The notes: generated by a model not told the origin, from the letters alone. Positions 15,431 through 24,442 are shown, counted from the first letter of the stretch. The stretch is 64,000 nt of DNA from an uncultured Flavobacteriaceae bacterium (GCA_947493535.1 CANLRK010000008.1:62001-126000), one strand, 5' to 3'. Translations and numbers: made by a program.

Positions 15431-16681
15431 ATGAGTGCAAATCAGAACATCGAGTTAATGGCTCCTGCCGGAAACTTTGAATCATTACAAGCTGCTATAG
15501 ATAATGGAGCTGATTCCGTTTATTTTGGTGTAGAACAATTAAATATGCGTGCTAGAGCAAGTATGAATTTTGTATTGGACGATTTACCTGAAATATCAAA
15601 ACGCTGTTCCGCAAAAAATATACGTACATACCTTACCCTAAACACTATTATTTACGATCATGATTTATCAATAGTTAAAACACTAGTTAACAAAGCAAAA
15701 GAAGCTAATATTACTGCTATAATAGCTATGGATCAAGCGGTAATAGCTTATGCCAGAAGTGTAAATATGGAGGTTCATATTTCAACTCAAATTAACATTA
15801 CAAACATAGAAACAGCTAAATTTTACGCCTTGTTTGCAGATACTATTGTTTTGAGTAGAGAATTAAGTCTACGACAAATAAAAAAAATTGCAACACAAAT
15901 TTCACTTGAAGAAATTAAAGGTCCTTCAGGTAAACTTTTAGAAATTGAAATTTTTGGCCATGGTGCTTTATGCATGGCAGTTTCAGGAAAATGCTACATG
16001 AGTTTACATTCGCATAACTCATCTGCAAATCGCGGTGCATGCAAACAAAATTGTAGAAAAAAATATACTGTAGTTGATCAAGAAACAGGGTTTGAAATGG
16101 AACTGGATAATGAGTATATAATGTCACCAAAAGATTTATGTACTCTTGAGTTTTTAGATCAGGTAGTTGATGCAGGAATAAAAGTATTAAAAATTGAAGG
16201 GCGCGGTAGAGCTCCTGAATACGTTGCTAAAGTGATAAAAACTTATCGAGAAGCCCTTAATGCTATAGCAAACAATACTTTTACTACTGAAAAAGTTACC
16301 TTTTGGATGAACGAATTAAAAAAAGTATACAATCGTGGATTTTGGGATGGTTATTATCTTGGACAAAAATTAGGAGAATGGAGCGAAACATCAGGCTCAC
16401 ACGCTACACAGAAAAAAGTGTACTTAGGTAAAGGGGTACATTATTTCTCTAAAGCAAAAATTGGAGAATTTAAAATTGAAGCCTATGATATTAATGTCGG
16501 AGATACTATTTTGATTACAGGTCCAACAACAGGCTCTCAAGAAGTTGAAGTTAATGAGCTTTATATAAATGACACTAAAGGTATTACCGCTACAAAAGGA
16601 GATTTATGTACTATTAAACTTCCTTTCAGAATACGTACTAATGATAAATTATATAAAATAGTCAAAACTGAATTTGCATAA
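15431..16681 (+). CDS. trhP: Peptidase-U32 family protein, TrhP-like tRNA hydroxylation enzyme
   Basis: A 416-residue U32 protein. It has the N-terminal ELMAPAGNFESLQAAIDNGAD, the motif EIFGHGALCMAVSGKC (about residue 172) and further conserved cysteines (RGACKQNCRKKY), with MSPKDL and KIEGRGRAPEYV downstream. In E. coli the U32 proteins TrhP and RlhA are not proteases. They install prephenate-dependent hydroxyl groups on tRNA U34 and 23S rRNA C2501, and probably carry an Fe-S cluster. Its stop overlaps the start of a ferredoxin gene, and TrhO is encoded convergently next door. This makes ho5U34 synthesis the best guess, though an RlhA-like target is not excluded. Confidence 0.85.
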   Translation: MSANQNIELMAPAGNFESLQAAIDNGADSVYFGVEQLNMRARASMNFVLDDLPEISKRCSAKNIRTYLTLNTIIYDHDLSIVKTLVNKAKEANITAIIAMDQAVIAYARSVNMEVHISTQINITNIETAKFYALFADTIVLSRELSLRQIKKIATQISLEEIKGPSGKLLEIEIFGHGALCMAVSGKCYMSLHSHNSSANRGACKQNCRKKYTVVDQETGFEMELDNEYIMSPKDLCTLEFLDQVVDAGIKVLKIEGRGRAPEYVAKVIKTYREALNAIANNTFTTEKVTFWMNELKKVYNRGFWDGYYLGQKLGEWSETSGSHATQKKVYLGKGVHYFSKAKIGEFKIEAYDINVGDTILITGPTTGSQEVEVNELYINDTKGITATKGDLCTIKLPFRIRTNDKLYKIVKTEFA

Positions 16682-16911
16682 TGATAGTTATTACTTTACA
16701 GCGAGCTAAGTGTATTGGTTGCAATTATTGTGTTGAAATGGCTCCTGCTCAATTTCAAATGTCAAAAAAAGATGGTAAGACCGTATTATTACATGCGCAA
16801 GAAAAAAAAGGATTCCATACACTTAAGTCAAGTGATGAAATAATTTATGATGCAAATATGAAAGCCGCCAATGCTTGCCCCGTTAAAATTATTAGTGTAA
16901 AACAATTGTAA
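16681..16911 (+). CDS. Small ferredoxin (CxxCxxC...CP)
   Basis: A 76-residue ferredoxin with CIGCNYC near the N terminus and a fourth cysteine in ACPVKII near the C terminus, the arrangement of a single [4Fe-4S] or [3Fe-4S] cluster. Its ATG shares one base with the stop codon of the U32 gene, so translation is coupled. In E. coli the ferredoxin-like YfhL is required with the U32 protein RlhA for rRNA hydroxylation. An electron-donor or cluster-supply role for the neighbouring enzyme is therefore likely. Confidence 0.88.
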   Translation: MIVITLQRAKCIGCNYCVEMAPAQFQMSKKDGKTVLLHAQEKKGFHTLKSSDEIIYDANMKAANACPVKIISVKQL

Positions 16912-16913
16912 CA

Positions 16914-16950
16914 AAAAAGAGCTATAACCTTATGGTTATAACTCTTTTAG
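16914..16950. terminator. Bidirectional terminator between ferredoxin and trhO
   Basis: AAAAGAG-C-TATAACC, loop TTAT, GGTTATA-A-CTCTTTT; a long stem with one mismatch, A- and T-flanked on both strands. Confidence 0.8.
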
Positions 16951-16967
16951 ATTACGTTTAAGGCAAC

Positions 16968-17999
16968 TTACTTTTTATACTTTAAAGCTTCTGAACGTCC
17001 TTTCTTAAAAATTTTATTGCTGTTATGCTTTCCTTTTCGTAAAGCTTTTTGTTCTTCATAAGGTAATTTAATAACTTCTTTACAATCATTAGAACAACAT
17101 GTATGCATTTTTTCGGCACACGAATCGCATTGTATAAATAATAAATGGCAAGCCTCATTAGCACAATTTACATGTGTATCACAAAGCTCTCCGCATTGAT
17201 GGCAATTTGCAATAACATCATCTGTAATACGTTCGGCTCTTCTATGGTCAAACACAAAGTTTTTACCTATAAATTTATTTTCAACTCCTTCTTCTTTTAC
17301 TTGGCGTGTATACTCTATAATACCTCCTTCTAGTTGATACACATTTTTAAACCCTTTGTGTTTATAATAAGCACTTGCCTTTTCACATCGGATACCACCA
17401 GTACAATACATTAACAGGTTTTTATCTTCTTTATGCTCTTTTAAATCTTCTTCAATAATATCTAACGAATCTCTAAAAGTATCAACATCAGGTGTTACTG
17501 CTCCTTCAAAATGCCCTATTTCACTTTCATAATGATTACGCATATCAACACAAACCGTATTAGGGTTAGCTAACATAGCATTAAAATCTTTAGCATTTAA
17601 GTGTACTCCTTTATTGGTTACATCAAAAGTTGCATCATTCAATCCGTCGGCAACAATTTTATCACGTACTTTAATTTTCAGTTTCAAAAAAGACTTGTTG
17701 TACTGCTCCACCGCAACGTTTAATCTAATGTCTTTTAAAAAATCAATAGCATCAAGCTGTGCCTTTAGTGCTAAAAATTTGTCAGCAGGCACTGATATTT
17801 GAGCATTAATTCCTTCATAGGAAACATACGTTCTTCCTAACACTTCAAGAGCATCCCACTCTAAAAAAAGCTTATCTCTAAATAACTGAGGGTTATCAAT
17901 TTTATAATATTGATAAAAGGAAATGGTTAGCCTATCTTGTCCGGCTTCATCTATCAATTTTGCGCGTTCAGCAGCGCTTAACTTATTGTACAGTTGCAT
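16968..17999 (-). CDS. trhO: Oxygen-dependent tRNA uridine(34) hydroxylase TrhO (rhodanese family)
   Basis: A 343-residue YceA/TrhO protein. It has an N-terminal ferredoxin-like domain (YEGINAQISVP) and a rhodanese domain with VDMRNHYESEIGHFEGA and active-site loop MYCTGGIRCEKAS near residue 200. The Cys-rich C-terminal segment (CHQCGELCDTHVNC, CDSCAEK, CC, C) probably binds zinc. TrhO makes 5-hydroxyuridine at tRNA position 34 using O2. It is convergent with a TrhP-like gene, which would do the same chemistry without oxygen. A TAnnTTTG box lies upstream. Confidence 0.92.
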   Translation of the reverse strand: MQLYNKLSAAERAKLIDEAGQDRLTISFYQYYKIDNPQLFRDKLFLEWDALEVLGRTYVSYEGINAQISVPADKFLALKAQLDAIDFLKDIRLNVAVEQYNKSFLKLKIKVRDKIVADGLNDATFDVTNKGVHLNAKDFNAMLANPNTVCVDMRNHYESEIGHFEGAVTPDVDTFRDSLDIIEEDLKEHKEDKNLLMYCTGGIRCEKASAYYKHKGFKNVYQLEGGIIEYTRQVKEEGVENKFIGKNFVFDHRRAERITDDVIANCHQCGELCDTHVNCANEACHLLFIQCDSCAEKMHTCCSNDCKEVIKLPYEEQKALRKGKHNSNKIFKKGRSEALKYKK

Positions 18000-18035
18000 G
18001 CTATACTAATTTTTTAAGGTTACTAATTAAAGCTG

Positions 18036-18043
18036 CAAATATA
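18036..18043 (-). promoter_or_regulatory. TAnnTTTG promoter box of trhO
   Basis: TATATTTG on the minus strand, 36 bases before the trhO ATG. Confidence 0.45.
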
Positions 18044-18171
18044 TTGCTTTTTTAATACTCTTGTTATTTTATACATAAATAATAGTACTAAATACAATCT
18101 ATAATAACCCTTTTTAAAAAACATTAGCTATATTTAATTATGTAATAAGTGTTTATTTTCAAGTAATATTC

Positions 18172-19230
18172 ATGAAGAAAAAAAGAACCATAACCGGCTT
18201 ACCTCCGGGCTCTATTGTATTTACTGGAGATAAAAAAGTTGAAAAAACCCAACTTCACTACCTCAATTATAACTCTAAACATGCAGAAGAGCAAGAGTAT
18301 GACAACCATGAAACTATTATTTTTAAAAAACCTAATAATCATGTAGTAGATTGGTATGATATACGTGGCATGCACGATACAAATTTAATAGCTCATATAG
18401 GCAACTCTTTTAACATACACCCCTTAGTTTTGGAAGCCGTTGCTGATGTTAACCAACGTCCAAAATTTGAAGAGTATAATAATGGTAACTTTGTAGCCTT
18501 ACGGGCGTTACATTTTAATAAAACAACTCGCAAACTTATTTCAGAACAAGTTACCCTGTATTTCAGAAAAGGTTTGGTACTTACCTTTCAAGAACATGAA
18601 ACCGATTTATTTGCGGATGTACGTGAACGTATTACCACAGGTAGAAAAAAAATTAGAACTTCTGGAGCCGATTACTTAGCTTATGCCCTACTTGATGTAC
18701 TTGTTGATAATTATTTTGTAGTGTTAGATGCTATTGAAGAAACCATAGAAACACTTGAAGACAACCTAACTATCGGCTTACAGGAAACCGAAGTAAAAAC
18801 ACAAATTCATGAACTCAAAAAAGAGTTAGTACAGGTACGTAAATCGGTAGCCCCTTTACGTGAAGCTATAAGTCGTTTTTCTAAATCGGAAAGTAATTTA
18901 ATTGAAACTGAAACCCATGCGTTTATTAGAAATTTATACGACCATACCATACAAATAATGGACATGGTAGAATCTTACCGTGATATGCTAAATGGATTAC
19001 ATGATTTGTTTATAACCGAAGTAAGCTTTAAAATGAATAAGGTTATGCAATTGCTTACCATTGTATCTACCATATTTATTCCACTTACCTTTTTAGCCGG
19101 TATTTATGGCATGAATTTTACCAATATGCCCGAACTACATTGGAGGTATGGCTATTTTATCTTACTAGGTATTATGGCAATACTAGTAGTGATACTTATT
19201 ATGCTATTTAAACGAAAAAAATGGCTGTAA
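18172..19230 (+). CDS. corA: CorA magnesium/cobalt transporter
   Basis: A 352-residue CorA protein. It has a large cytoplasmic N-terminal domain with a long coiled-coil region (about 190-285), and two C-terminal membrane helices with the signature YGMNF between them and a basic tail (FKRKKWL). It forms pentameric channels for Mg2+ in the inner membrane. The gene is divergent from trhO with about 170 bases between them, and is followed by a terminator shared with the tRNA genes. Confidence 0.93.
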   Translation: MKKKRTITGLPPGSIVFTGDKKVEKTQLHYLNYNSKHAEEQEYDNHETIIFKKPNNHVVDWYDIRGMHDTNLIAHIGNSFNIHPLVLEAVADVNQRPKFEEYNNGNFVALRALHFNKTTRKLISEQVTLYFRKGLVLTFQEHETDLFADVRERITTGRKKIRTSGADYLAYALLDVLVDNYFVVLDAIEETIETLEDNLTIGLQETEVKTQIHELKKELVQVRKSVAPLREAISRFSKSESNLIETETHAFIRNLYDHTIQIMDMVESYRDMLNGLHDLFITEVSFKMNKVMQLLTIVSTIFIPLTFLAGIYGMNFTNMPELHWRYGYFILLGIMAILVVILIMLFKRKKWL

Positions 19231-19305
19231 TTTAATTGAACATGTTTTTACCAGAAACAAAAAAGCTCTATTATATAGCACAGCTCTTTAAATTCTGTAA
19301 CACAT

Positions 19306-19341
19306 AAAAAAAGCCTCAACTATAATTTAGTTAAGGCTTTA
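19306..19341. terminator. Terminator after tRNA-Leu copy 1 and corA
   Basis: AAGCCT-C-AACTA ... TAGTT-A-AGGCTT forms a long stem. On the minus strand it ends in a T run right after the tRNA 3' end; on the plus strand it follows corA. Confidence 0.78.
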
Positions 19342-19342
19342 G

Positions 19343-19426
19343 TACTGAAGGCGGGACTTGAACCCGCACGCTCCAAGGAGCATTGGATTTTAAGTCCAAC
19401 GTGTCTACCAATTCCACCACTTCAGC
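19343..19426 (-). tRNA. tRNA-Leu(UAA), copy 1
   Basis: An 84-base class II tRNA. The acceptor GCTGAAG pairs with CTTCAGT (G-U first pair) and the discriminator is A. The anticodon loop CTTAAAA gives anticodon UAA. The variable arm is long (TGCTCCTTGGAGCGT), as in leucine tRNAs. CCA is not encoded. It is identical to the second copy 101 bases away. Confidence 0.95.
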
Positions 19427-19489
19427 AAGTGTAGTAAAAACCGCTTGTTTTTACTTTGGTACTAATAAATCTGTAAAATAATGCGTTAA

Positions 19490-19526
19490 AAAAGTCCCTT
19501 CAACAGAAAAACTATTGAAGGGCTTA
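19490..19526 (-). terminator. Terminator after tRNA-Leu copy 2
   Basis: CTTCAA... read on the minus strand: AAGCCCTTCAA, 11-base loop, TTGAAGGG-A-CTT, then six T. Each tRNA-Leu copy therefore has its own terminator. Confidence 0.75.
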
Positions 19527-19527
19527 G

Positions 19528-19611
19528 TACTGAAGGCGGGACTTGAACCCGCACGCTCCAAGGAGCATTGGATTTTAAGTCCAACGTGTCTACCAATTCC
19601 ACCACTTCAGC
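19528..19611 (-). tRNA. tRNA-Leu(UAA), copy 2
   Basis: An 84-base tRNA identical over its whole length to the copy at 19343-19426: anticodon UAA, long variable arm, no encoded CCA. It lies 17 bases downstream of tRNA-Gly on the same strand, so the two are probably transcribed together. Confidence 0.95.
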
Positions 19612-19628
19612 ATTGGAATATTTTACAG

Positions 19629-19701
19629 AGCGAAAAACGAGGTTCGAACTCGCGACCTCCACCTTGGCAAGGTGGCGCTCTACCAGCTGAGCTATTTTCG
19701 C
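19629..19701 (-). tRNA. tRNA-Gly(GCC)
   Basis: A 73-base tRNA. The acceptor GCGAAAA pairs with TTTTCGC and the discriminator is U. The D arm has AGCTCAGCTGGTAGAGC, the anticodon loop TTGCCAA gives GCC, and the T arm has GTTCGAA. CCA is not encoded. Confidence 0.95.
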
Positions 19702-19826
19702 ATTATTTAAATGAACGTAATACTTTCGTATTGCGGGTGCAAATATAACACCTTTTTTAAAACTCCAAAGTCTTTTTTAATAAAAAAACACGGCTTTTTT
19801 TTAAGCTACTGAAAACCAATACTCCT

Positions 19827-19862
19827 AAAAAAAGCATTGCTAAATTAACAATGCTTTTTTTA
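19827..19862 (-). terminator. Terminator after the peptidylprolyl isomerase gene
   Basis: AAAAAAAGCATTG, 9-base loop, CAATGCTTTTTTT. The stem is flanked by A and T runs and lies 20 bases past the stop codon. Confidence 0.85.
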
Positions 19863-19882
19863 AAGTATTTATATTGGTAATA

Positions 19883-20815
19883 TTATTTTACGTTTACCAA
19901 CTCTACATCAAAAATTAGAGTTGCTCCTGGAGGTATTACGCCTCCTGCTCCACGTTCACCATAAGCTAAGTTTGACGGAATAACTAAACGAGCTTTATCA
20001 CCTACGTTTAATAATGAAATACCTTCATCCCATCCTGAAATTACTTGTCCTACTCCTAATTGAAAGTCGATTGGTTGCTTTCTTTTATACGAAGAATCAA
20101 ATACTGTCCCGTCAGAAAGTTGTCCTTTATAATGTACAGAAACCATTTTTCCTTTTTCAGCTTTTACTCCACTACCTTGTTGTAAAACTTTATAACGTAA
20201 TCCGCTAGCTGTTTTATCAAAACCAGCTGCTAATTTTTCTAACTCTGCTTCTGCAGCTGCCTTAGCCTCAGCTATTCTTTTTTCACGTGCACCTTCAAAA
20301 ACTCTAAAAGCTTCTACTGGGTTAAACGCTTCAGCATCTGCTCCAACTGCTATAATTTCTAATGTATCTAATTTATCTCCTTGGCTTACAGCATCAACCA
20401 CATCTTGTCCTTCTACTACATTTCCAAATACTGTGTGTTTACCATCTAACCATGCTGTTTCTACATGTGTAATATAAAACTGACTTCCGTTTGTGGCAGG
20501 TCCGGAATTTGCCATAGCCAATACTCCAGGTCCAGAATGCTTTAAGTCAGGGTGAAACTCATCATCAAATTTATATCCAGGATCTCCAGTTCCAGTTCCT
20601 AAAGGACAACCTCCTTGAATCATGAAATCAGAAATTACTCTATGAAAGTTTAATCCATCATAATACGGCGTTCCTTGAGGTTTTACTTTATTTTCTAGTT
20701 TTCCTTGTGCTAAGGCCACAAAGTTACCAACAGTTCCTGGTGTTTTTTTATACTCTAAGTTTACTAAAATTTCTCCTTTAGAAGTGTGAAATTTAGCATA
20801 CAAACCATCTTTCAT
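19883..20815 (-). CDS. Dual-domain peptidylprolyl isomerase (cyclophilin-FKBP fusion)
   Basis: A 310-residue protein joining two unrelated prolyl isomerases. Residues 1 to about 165 are a cyclophilin ([36 protein letters not shown]). An Ala/Glu-rich helix at about 165-200 acts as linker. Residues about 205-310 are an FKBP ([47 protein letters not shown]). Such dual-family immunophilins have been described from Flavobacterium. There is no signal peptide, so it is likely a cytoplasmic folding helper. Confidence 0.93.
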   Translation of the reverse strand: MKDGLYAKFHTSKGEILVNLEYKKTPGTVGNFVALAQGKLENKVKPQGTPYYDGLNFHRVISDFMIQGGCPLGTGTGDPGYKFDDEFHPDLKHSGPGVLAMANSGPATNGSQFYITHVETAWLDGKHTVFGNVVEGQDVVDAVSQGDKLDTLEIIAVGADAEAFNPVEAFRVFEGAREKRIAEAKAAAEAELEKLAAGFDKTASGLRYKVLQQGSGVKAEKGKMVSVHYKGQLSDGTVFDSSYKRKQPIDFQLGVGQVISGWDEGISLLNVGDKARLVIPSNLAYGERGAGGVIPPGATLIFDVELVNVK

Positions 20816-20845
20816 AATGCTATCTTTAAATTAATTTTCAAGCTG

Positions 20846-20853
20846 CAAAACTA
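20846..20853 (-). promoter_or_regulatory. TAnnTTTG promoter box of the isomerase gene
   Basis: TAGTTTTG on the minus strand, 30 bases before the ATG. Confidence 0.45.
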
Positions 20854-20936
20854 CATATTTTCTTTTAATTGTTATTTACTAGAAATCAGTTTATTAACAA
20901 TGCTCATTAAATTGATTTTATTACACTGATTTTTAG

Positions 20937-20944
20937 TAGCTTTG
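20937..20944 (+). promoter_or_regulatory. TAnnTTTG promoter box of the DUF1624 gene
   Basis: TAGCTTTG with a TTG at 20912-20914, 22 bases upstream. It places the transcript start near 20951, before the conserved N terminus of the membrane protein. Confidence 0.45.
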
Positions 20945-20964
20945 CTCGCAAATTAGATTACACT

Positions 20965-22098
20965 ATCGCAACAACAGAAAAAAATACTAGATTAGTATAT
21001 ATTGACGCACTGCGTTCCTTTGCCATTTTAATGATGTTACAAGGTCACTTTATAAGCGCATTATTAGCTGAGAAATTTAAAATAAATACCAATACCACTT
21101 ATAGTGTTTGGGAATACTTTAGAGGTATTACTGCACCTACTTTTTTTACTATTACCGGTTTTGTTTTTATGTTTTTACTTTTAAAACAAACCGCAACAGG
21201 CTGGCAGAATCCTCGAATAAAAAAAGGAATTGAACGCGGTATTAAACTTATTGTTTGGGGGTATATACTCCGATTAAGCTTTGGGCTGTTTTTTGGTTAT
21301 GCACATGAATCGTATTATTATACTGATGTTTTACATATTATTGGATTGTCTATACTTATTTTATGTGTTTTATACTTGAGCTTATATAAATACCGTAATT
21401 TGTTTAGTTATGTATTGCTAGGAATTACTATAATAAGTTTTTTGTTTGAACGCTATTATAATGCAATTGAACTTACTGTTTTACCTGTTAGTTTTGCTCA
21501 TTATTTTACCAAAGCCTATGGAGCAGTTTTTTCTTTATTTCCATGGTTTGGTTATGTTAGCATTGGTGCTTTTTTAGCAACCTTATTTTTAAAGTATAAA
21601 GATCAAAAATACTTTTATGATAAGTTACCCATATCTTTAGCTTTAACAGGATTAATGTTGTTATTTTTATCTAGCCCATTATTACTAAGTCTAGGAAGTA
21701 TTACGGGTGTTAAAATATTTACAGTTTCAGGTAATTACAACTACTTGTTTACTCGTTTAGGCGATGTTTTTATTTTATTTTCAATATTTGTCTACTTACG
21801 TAAACTACTCAACCACTCGGCATTTATCAAAATAGGAAAAGTAACCTTATCAATTTATATTCTTCATCATATAATACTATATGGTAGTTGGTTTCATACG
21901 GGTTTAACTCGTTGGTTTTACCATTCATTAAACTTTACTCAAGCAATACTTGGTGCAATTGCATTTATGGCGATAGTATGTTTTTTAGTATTACAATTCA
22001 GAGCACCTGTAAATAATGCCATTAACACCTTATTTAGAAAAATAGCTACAACTCCTGTAAAGCGTTTAGTTGCTAAATTAAGCTTTATCAAAAGATAG
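20965..22098 (+). CDS. DUF1624 / heparan-alpha-glucosaminide acetyltransferase-like membrane protein, non-standard start
   Basis: A multi-helix membrane protein (about 10 helices). The N-terminal sequence RLVYIDALRSFAILMMLQGH is characteristic of DUF1624/HGSNAT-like acyltransferases, including the proposed active-site His. The first ATG (21031) lies inside the first membrane helix and would remove the conserved RLVYIDALRSFAIL. The frame is open back to a stop at 20908 but contains no ATG, GTG or TTG there. I place the start at an ATC (20965), tentatively. It probably transfers acyl groups to cell-envelope sugars. PBP1A follows 55 bases later. Confidence 0.75.
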   Translation: MATTEKNTRLVYIDALRSFAILMMLQGHFISALLAEKFKINTNTTYSVWEYFRGITAPTFFTITGFVFMFLLLKQTATGWQNPRIKKGIERGIKLIVWGYILRLSFGLFFGYAHESYYYTDVLHIIGLSILILCVLYLSLYKYRNLFSYVLLGITIISFLFERYYNAIELTVLPVSFAHYFTKAYGAVFSLFPWFGYVSIGAFLATLFLKYKDQKYFYDKLPISLALTGLMLLFLSSPLLLSLGSITGVKIFTVSGNYNYLFTRLGDVFILFSIFVYLRKLLNHSAFIKIGKVTLSIYILHHIILYGSWFHTGLTRWFYHSLNFTQAILGAIAFMAIVCFLVLQFRAPVNNAINTLFRKIATTPVKRLVAKLSFIKR

Positions 22099-22153
22099 TT
22101 TTTGTATTTTATACTATTAATGTAACCATCACGTTAGTAAAACAAAAACACTC

Positions 22154-24403
22154 ATGTTAAAAAAAATAGCCACTTTCTTTCTACAAATAAGTGTACTTAT
22201 TGCATTAATAATAACTTTATTTATTACTGCAGTTAATTATGAGGTGTTTGGACGTATATACACAAGTGATGAGTTGCAAGAGTTTAGTAATGAAACAGCC
22301 TCAATCGTACTTTCTGATAACGGAACAGTAATAGGCAAATATTTTAATGAAAACCGTACCAATGTTACCTACAATCAGCTTCCAAAACATCTAATTAATG
22401 CTTTAATTGCTACTGAAGATTCACGTTACTTTGAGCACAGTGGTGTAGATGCACGAAGCATGTTTCGTGTGTTGTTTAAAACCATATTATTAAATAATAA
22501 GCGTTCCGGTGGAGGTAGCACTATCACTCAGCAACTTGCTAAAAACATGTATGGTAGGGCTAACTATGGGCCACTTACCATGGTAGTAAATAAAACTAAA
22601 GAAGCTATACAAGCCTATAGGATTGAGAAAACTTTTACTAAAGAAGAAATACTAACTTTATACTTAAACACAGTTTCTTTTGGCGAAAATATTTATGGAA
22701 TTGAAACAGCAGCCTTACGTTATTTTAATAAAGAAACAGCAAAACTAACTATAAATGAAGCCGCAGTACTTATCGGTATTTTAAAAGCAAACACCTATTA
22801 TAACCCACGTTTACACCCAAAAAACGCCTTAAATAGACGCAATACAGTTTTAGCGCAAATGCTCAAGCATAACTATATAAAGCAGCAAACTTTCGATTCG
22901 CTAAAAAGAAAGCCACTCAACCTCAACTATACTAATTTAGTAACCACAAATAAATCAGGCTATTTTTTAACGATAGTTAAAAGAAAAGCTACAGCAATTA
23001 TAGACAGTCTAAATAATGCCAATAACAGTAATTGGAATATTGAAAAAGATGGATTACAGATACATACAACACTTGATATCACACTTCAAAACTATGGCTT
23101 AAATGCTTTTAAAAAGCACTTAAGTAACATGCAACAACAATTTAGAAAACATTATGCTTTACCGCATAAAAAAAGAAGTCTACATGAATTTGTAAACAAC
23201 AAATTAAAAAAGCTAAATCGCTATGAAAATAAATTAGAACGGAGGCAACAACTAATTTTTAATTGGGAAGAAAATTATTCAGATTCTATTAGTATTGTTG
23301 ATAGTTTATCTTTAGAAGTAACCTTGTTACACGCAGGTATGCTAGCCATCAACCCTAACAATGGCGCTATCAAATCATGGATTGGAGGTATCAATTACAA
23401 CACCCATCCTTATGACCAGATACTAGCACAACGTCAATTAGCATCTACTTTTAAACCTTTATTATATACTGCCGCATTAGAAAATGGAAGAAAACCCTGT
23501 GAATATCTAAATAATGAAGAGCTTATAATTTCTGATTATAATAATTGGAGCCCTAAAAATGCTAATAAAAGTATAGGGGGGAAATATTCTATGGCTGGAG
23601 CTTTAATGAACTCTATGAATATTCCTAGCGTAAACTTGTTTCTAGAAACCGGTTATACACCTATAGATACGTTATGGAAAAAAATGCAATTTAGCTCACC
23701 TCTTGAAAACATCCCTTCTTTAGCATTAGGTACTGTAAATGCAAGTATTTATGAAGTTGCTCGTGCCTATACAGCTTATGCGAATAGCGGTGAGTTCTCT
23801 CAATTAAAATGTATTAATAAAATTACTACAGCTGAAGGGAAAGTACTTTATAAACAAGACGTAAATATCTCTGAAAAAATTTTGAGTGACCGGAGCACAC
23901 AACTAATTAATACTATATTACAAAAAGCAATTAATAATGGTACAGGAACTAGTTTAAGAAACACTTATAAAGTAAGTATACCTCTAGCAGGAAAAACTGG
24001 CACCTCACAAAATTATGCAGATGCATGGTTTGTTGCCTACAATCCTAATTTGGTTATGGTTAGTAGAGTTGGAGCAGCATCTCCAAAAATTCATTTTTCT
24101 AACGCTAATGGAGCTGGTAGTAAGCTAGCACTACCTTTAGTTGCTCTTAGCTTAAAAGAGATTGAAAACAATAAACTAATGCAACAAAAGTATGCTGCTG
24201 ATTTTCCTGAAATTCCTAACTATTTATTAAATGAGTTAGATTGTGAAGATTATAAAGAAAAAACAGGCTTAGACAACTTTTTTGATTTATTTAAAAAGAA
24301 AGAGACTAACTTTAAAAAAGCACAAAAAAAGACAAAACACAAACAAGAAAAAGAATCTTTTTTCAAAAAACTATTTAAACCTAAAAAGAAAAGCTCCGAG
24401 TAA
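22154..24403 (+). CDS. Class A penicillin-binding protein (PBP1A type)
   Basis: A 749-residue bifunctional peptidoglycan synthase with one N-terminal membrane helix. Its GT51 glycosyltransferase domain has the catalytic motif EDSRYFEHSGVD (about residue 89), GGSTITQQLAKNM, and LNTVSFGENIYGI. The transpeptidase domain has STFKP (about 433, catalytic Ser), SMN, and KTGTS (about 615). The C-terminal tail is very Lys-rich (KKKETNFKKAQKKTKHK), probably disordered and cytoplasm-unrelated because it follows the periplasmic domain. Its stop codon lies in the loop of the terminator hairpin. Confidence 0.93.
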   Translation: MLKKIATFFLQISVLIALIITLFITAVNYEVFGRIYTSDELQEFSNETASIVLSDNGTVIGKYFNENRTNVTYNQLPKHLINALIATEDSRYFEHSGVDARSMFRVLFKTILLNNKRSGGGSTITQQLAKNMYGRANYGPLTMVVNKTKEAIQAYRIEKTFTKEEILTLYLNTVSFGENIYGIETAALRYFNKETAKLTINEAAVLIGILKANTYYNPRLHPKNALNRRNTVLAQMLKHNYIKQQTFDSLKRKPLNLNYTNLVTTNKSGYFLTIVKRKATAIIDSLNNANNSNWNIEKDGLQIHTTLDITLQNYGLNAFKKHLSNMQQQFRKHYALPHKKRSLHEFVNNKLKKLNRYENKLERRQQLIFNWEENYSDSISIVDSLSLEVTLLHAGMLAINPNNGAIKSWIGGINYNTHPYDQILAQRQLASTFKPLLYTAALENGRKPCEYLNNEELIISDYNNWSPKNANKSIGGKYSMAGALMNSMNIPSVNLFLETGYTPIDTLWKKMQFSSPLENIPSLALGTVNASIYEVARAYTAYANSGEFSQLKCINKITTAEGKVLYKQDVNISEKILSDRSTQLINTILQKAINNGTGTSLRNTYKVSIPLAGKTGTSQNYADAWFVAYNPNLVMVSRVGAASPKIHFSNANGAGSKLALPLVALSLKEIENNKLMQQKYAADFPEIPNYLLNELDCEDYKEKTGLDNFFDLFKKKETNFKKAQKKTKHKQEKESFFKKLFKPKKKSSE

Positions 24404-24417
24404 ACTCGAAGCTTTTT
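24388..24417. terminator. Bidirectional terminator overlapping the PBP1A stop codon
   Basis: AAAGCT-C-CGAG, loop TAAA, CTCG-AAGCTTT. The loop contains the TAA stop of the PBP1A gene. It faces the convergent lipoamide dehydrogenase gene. Confidence 0.75.
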
Positions 24418-24442
24418 ATGATAACTATATTGTTGTTGTAAA

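Noticed and set aside
19343-19701. Possible integration site for a mobile element at the tRNA cluster
   Set aside because: No integrase, truncated tRNA 3' repeat or foreign gene lies nearby; flanks are core genes.
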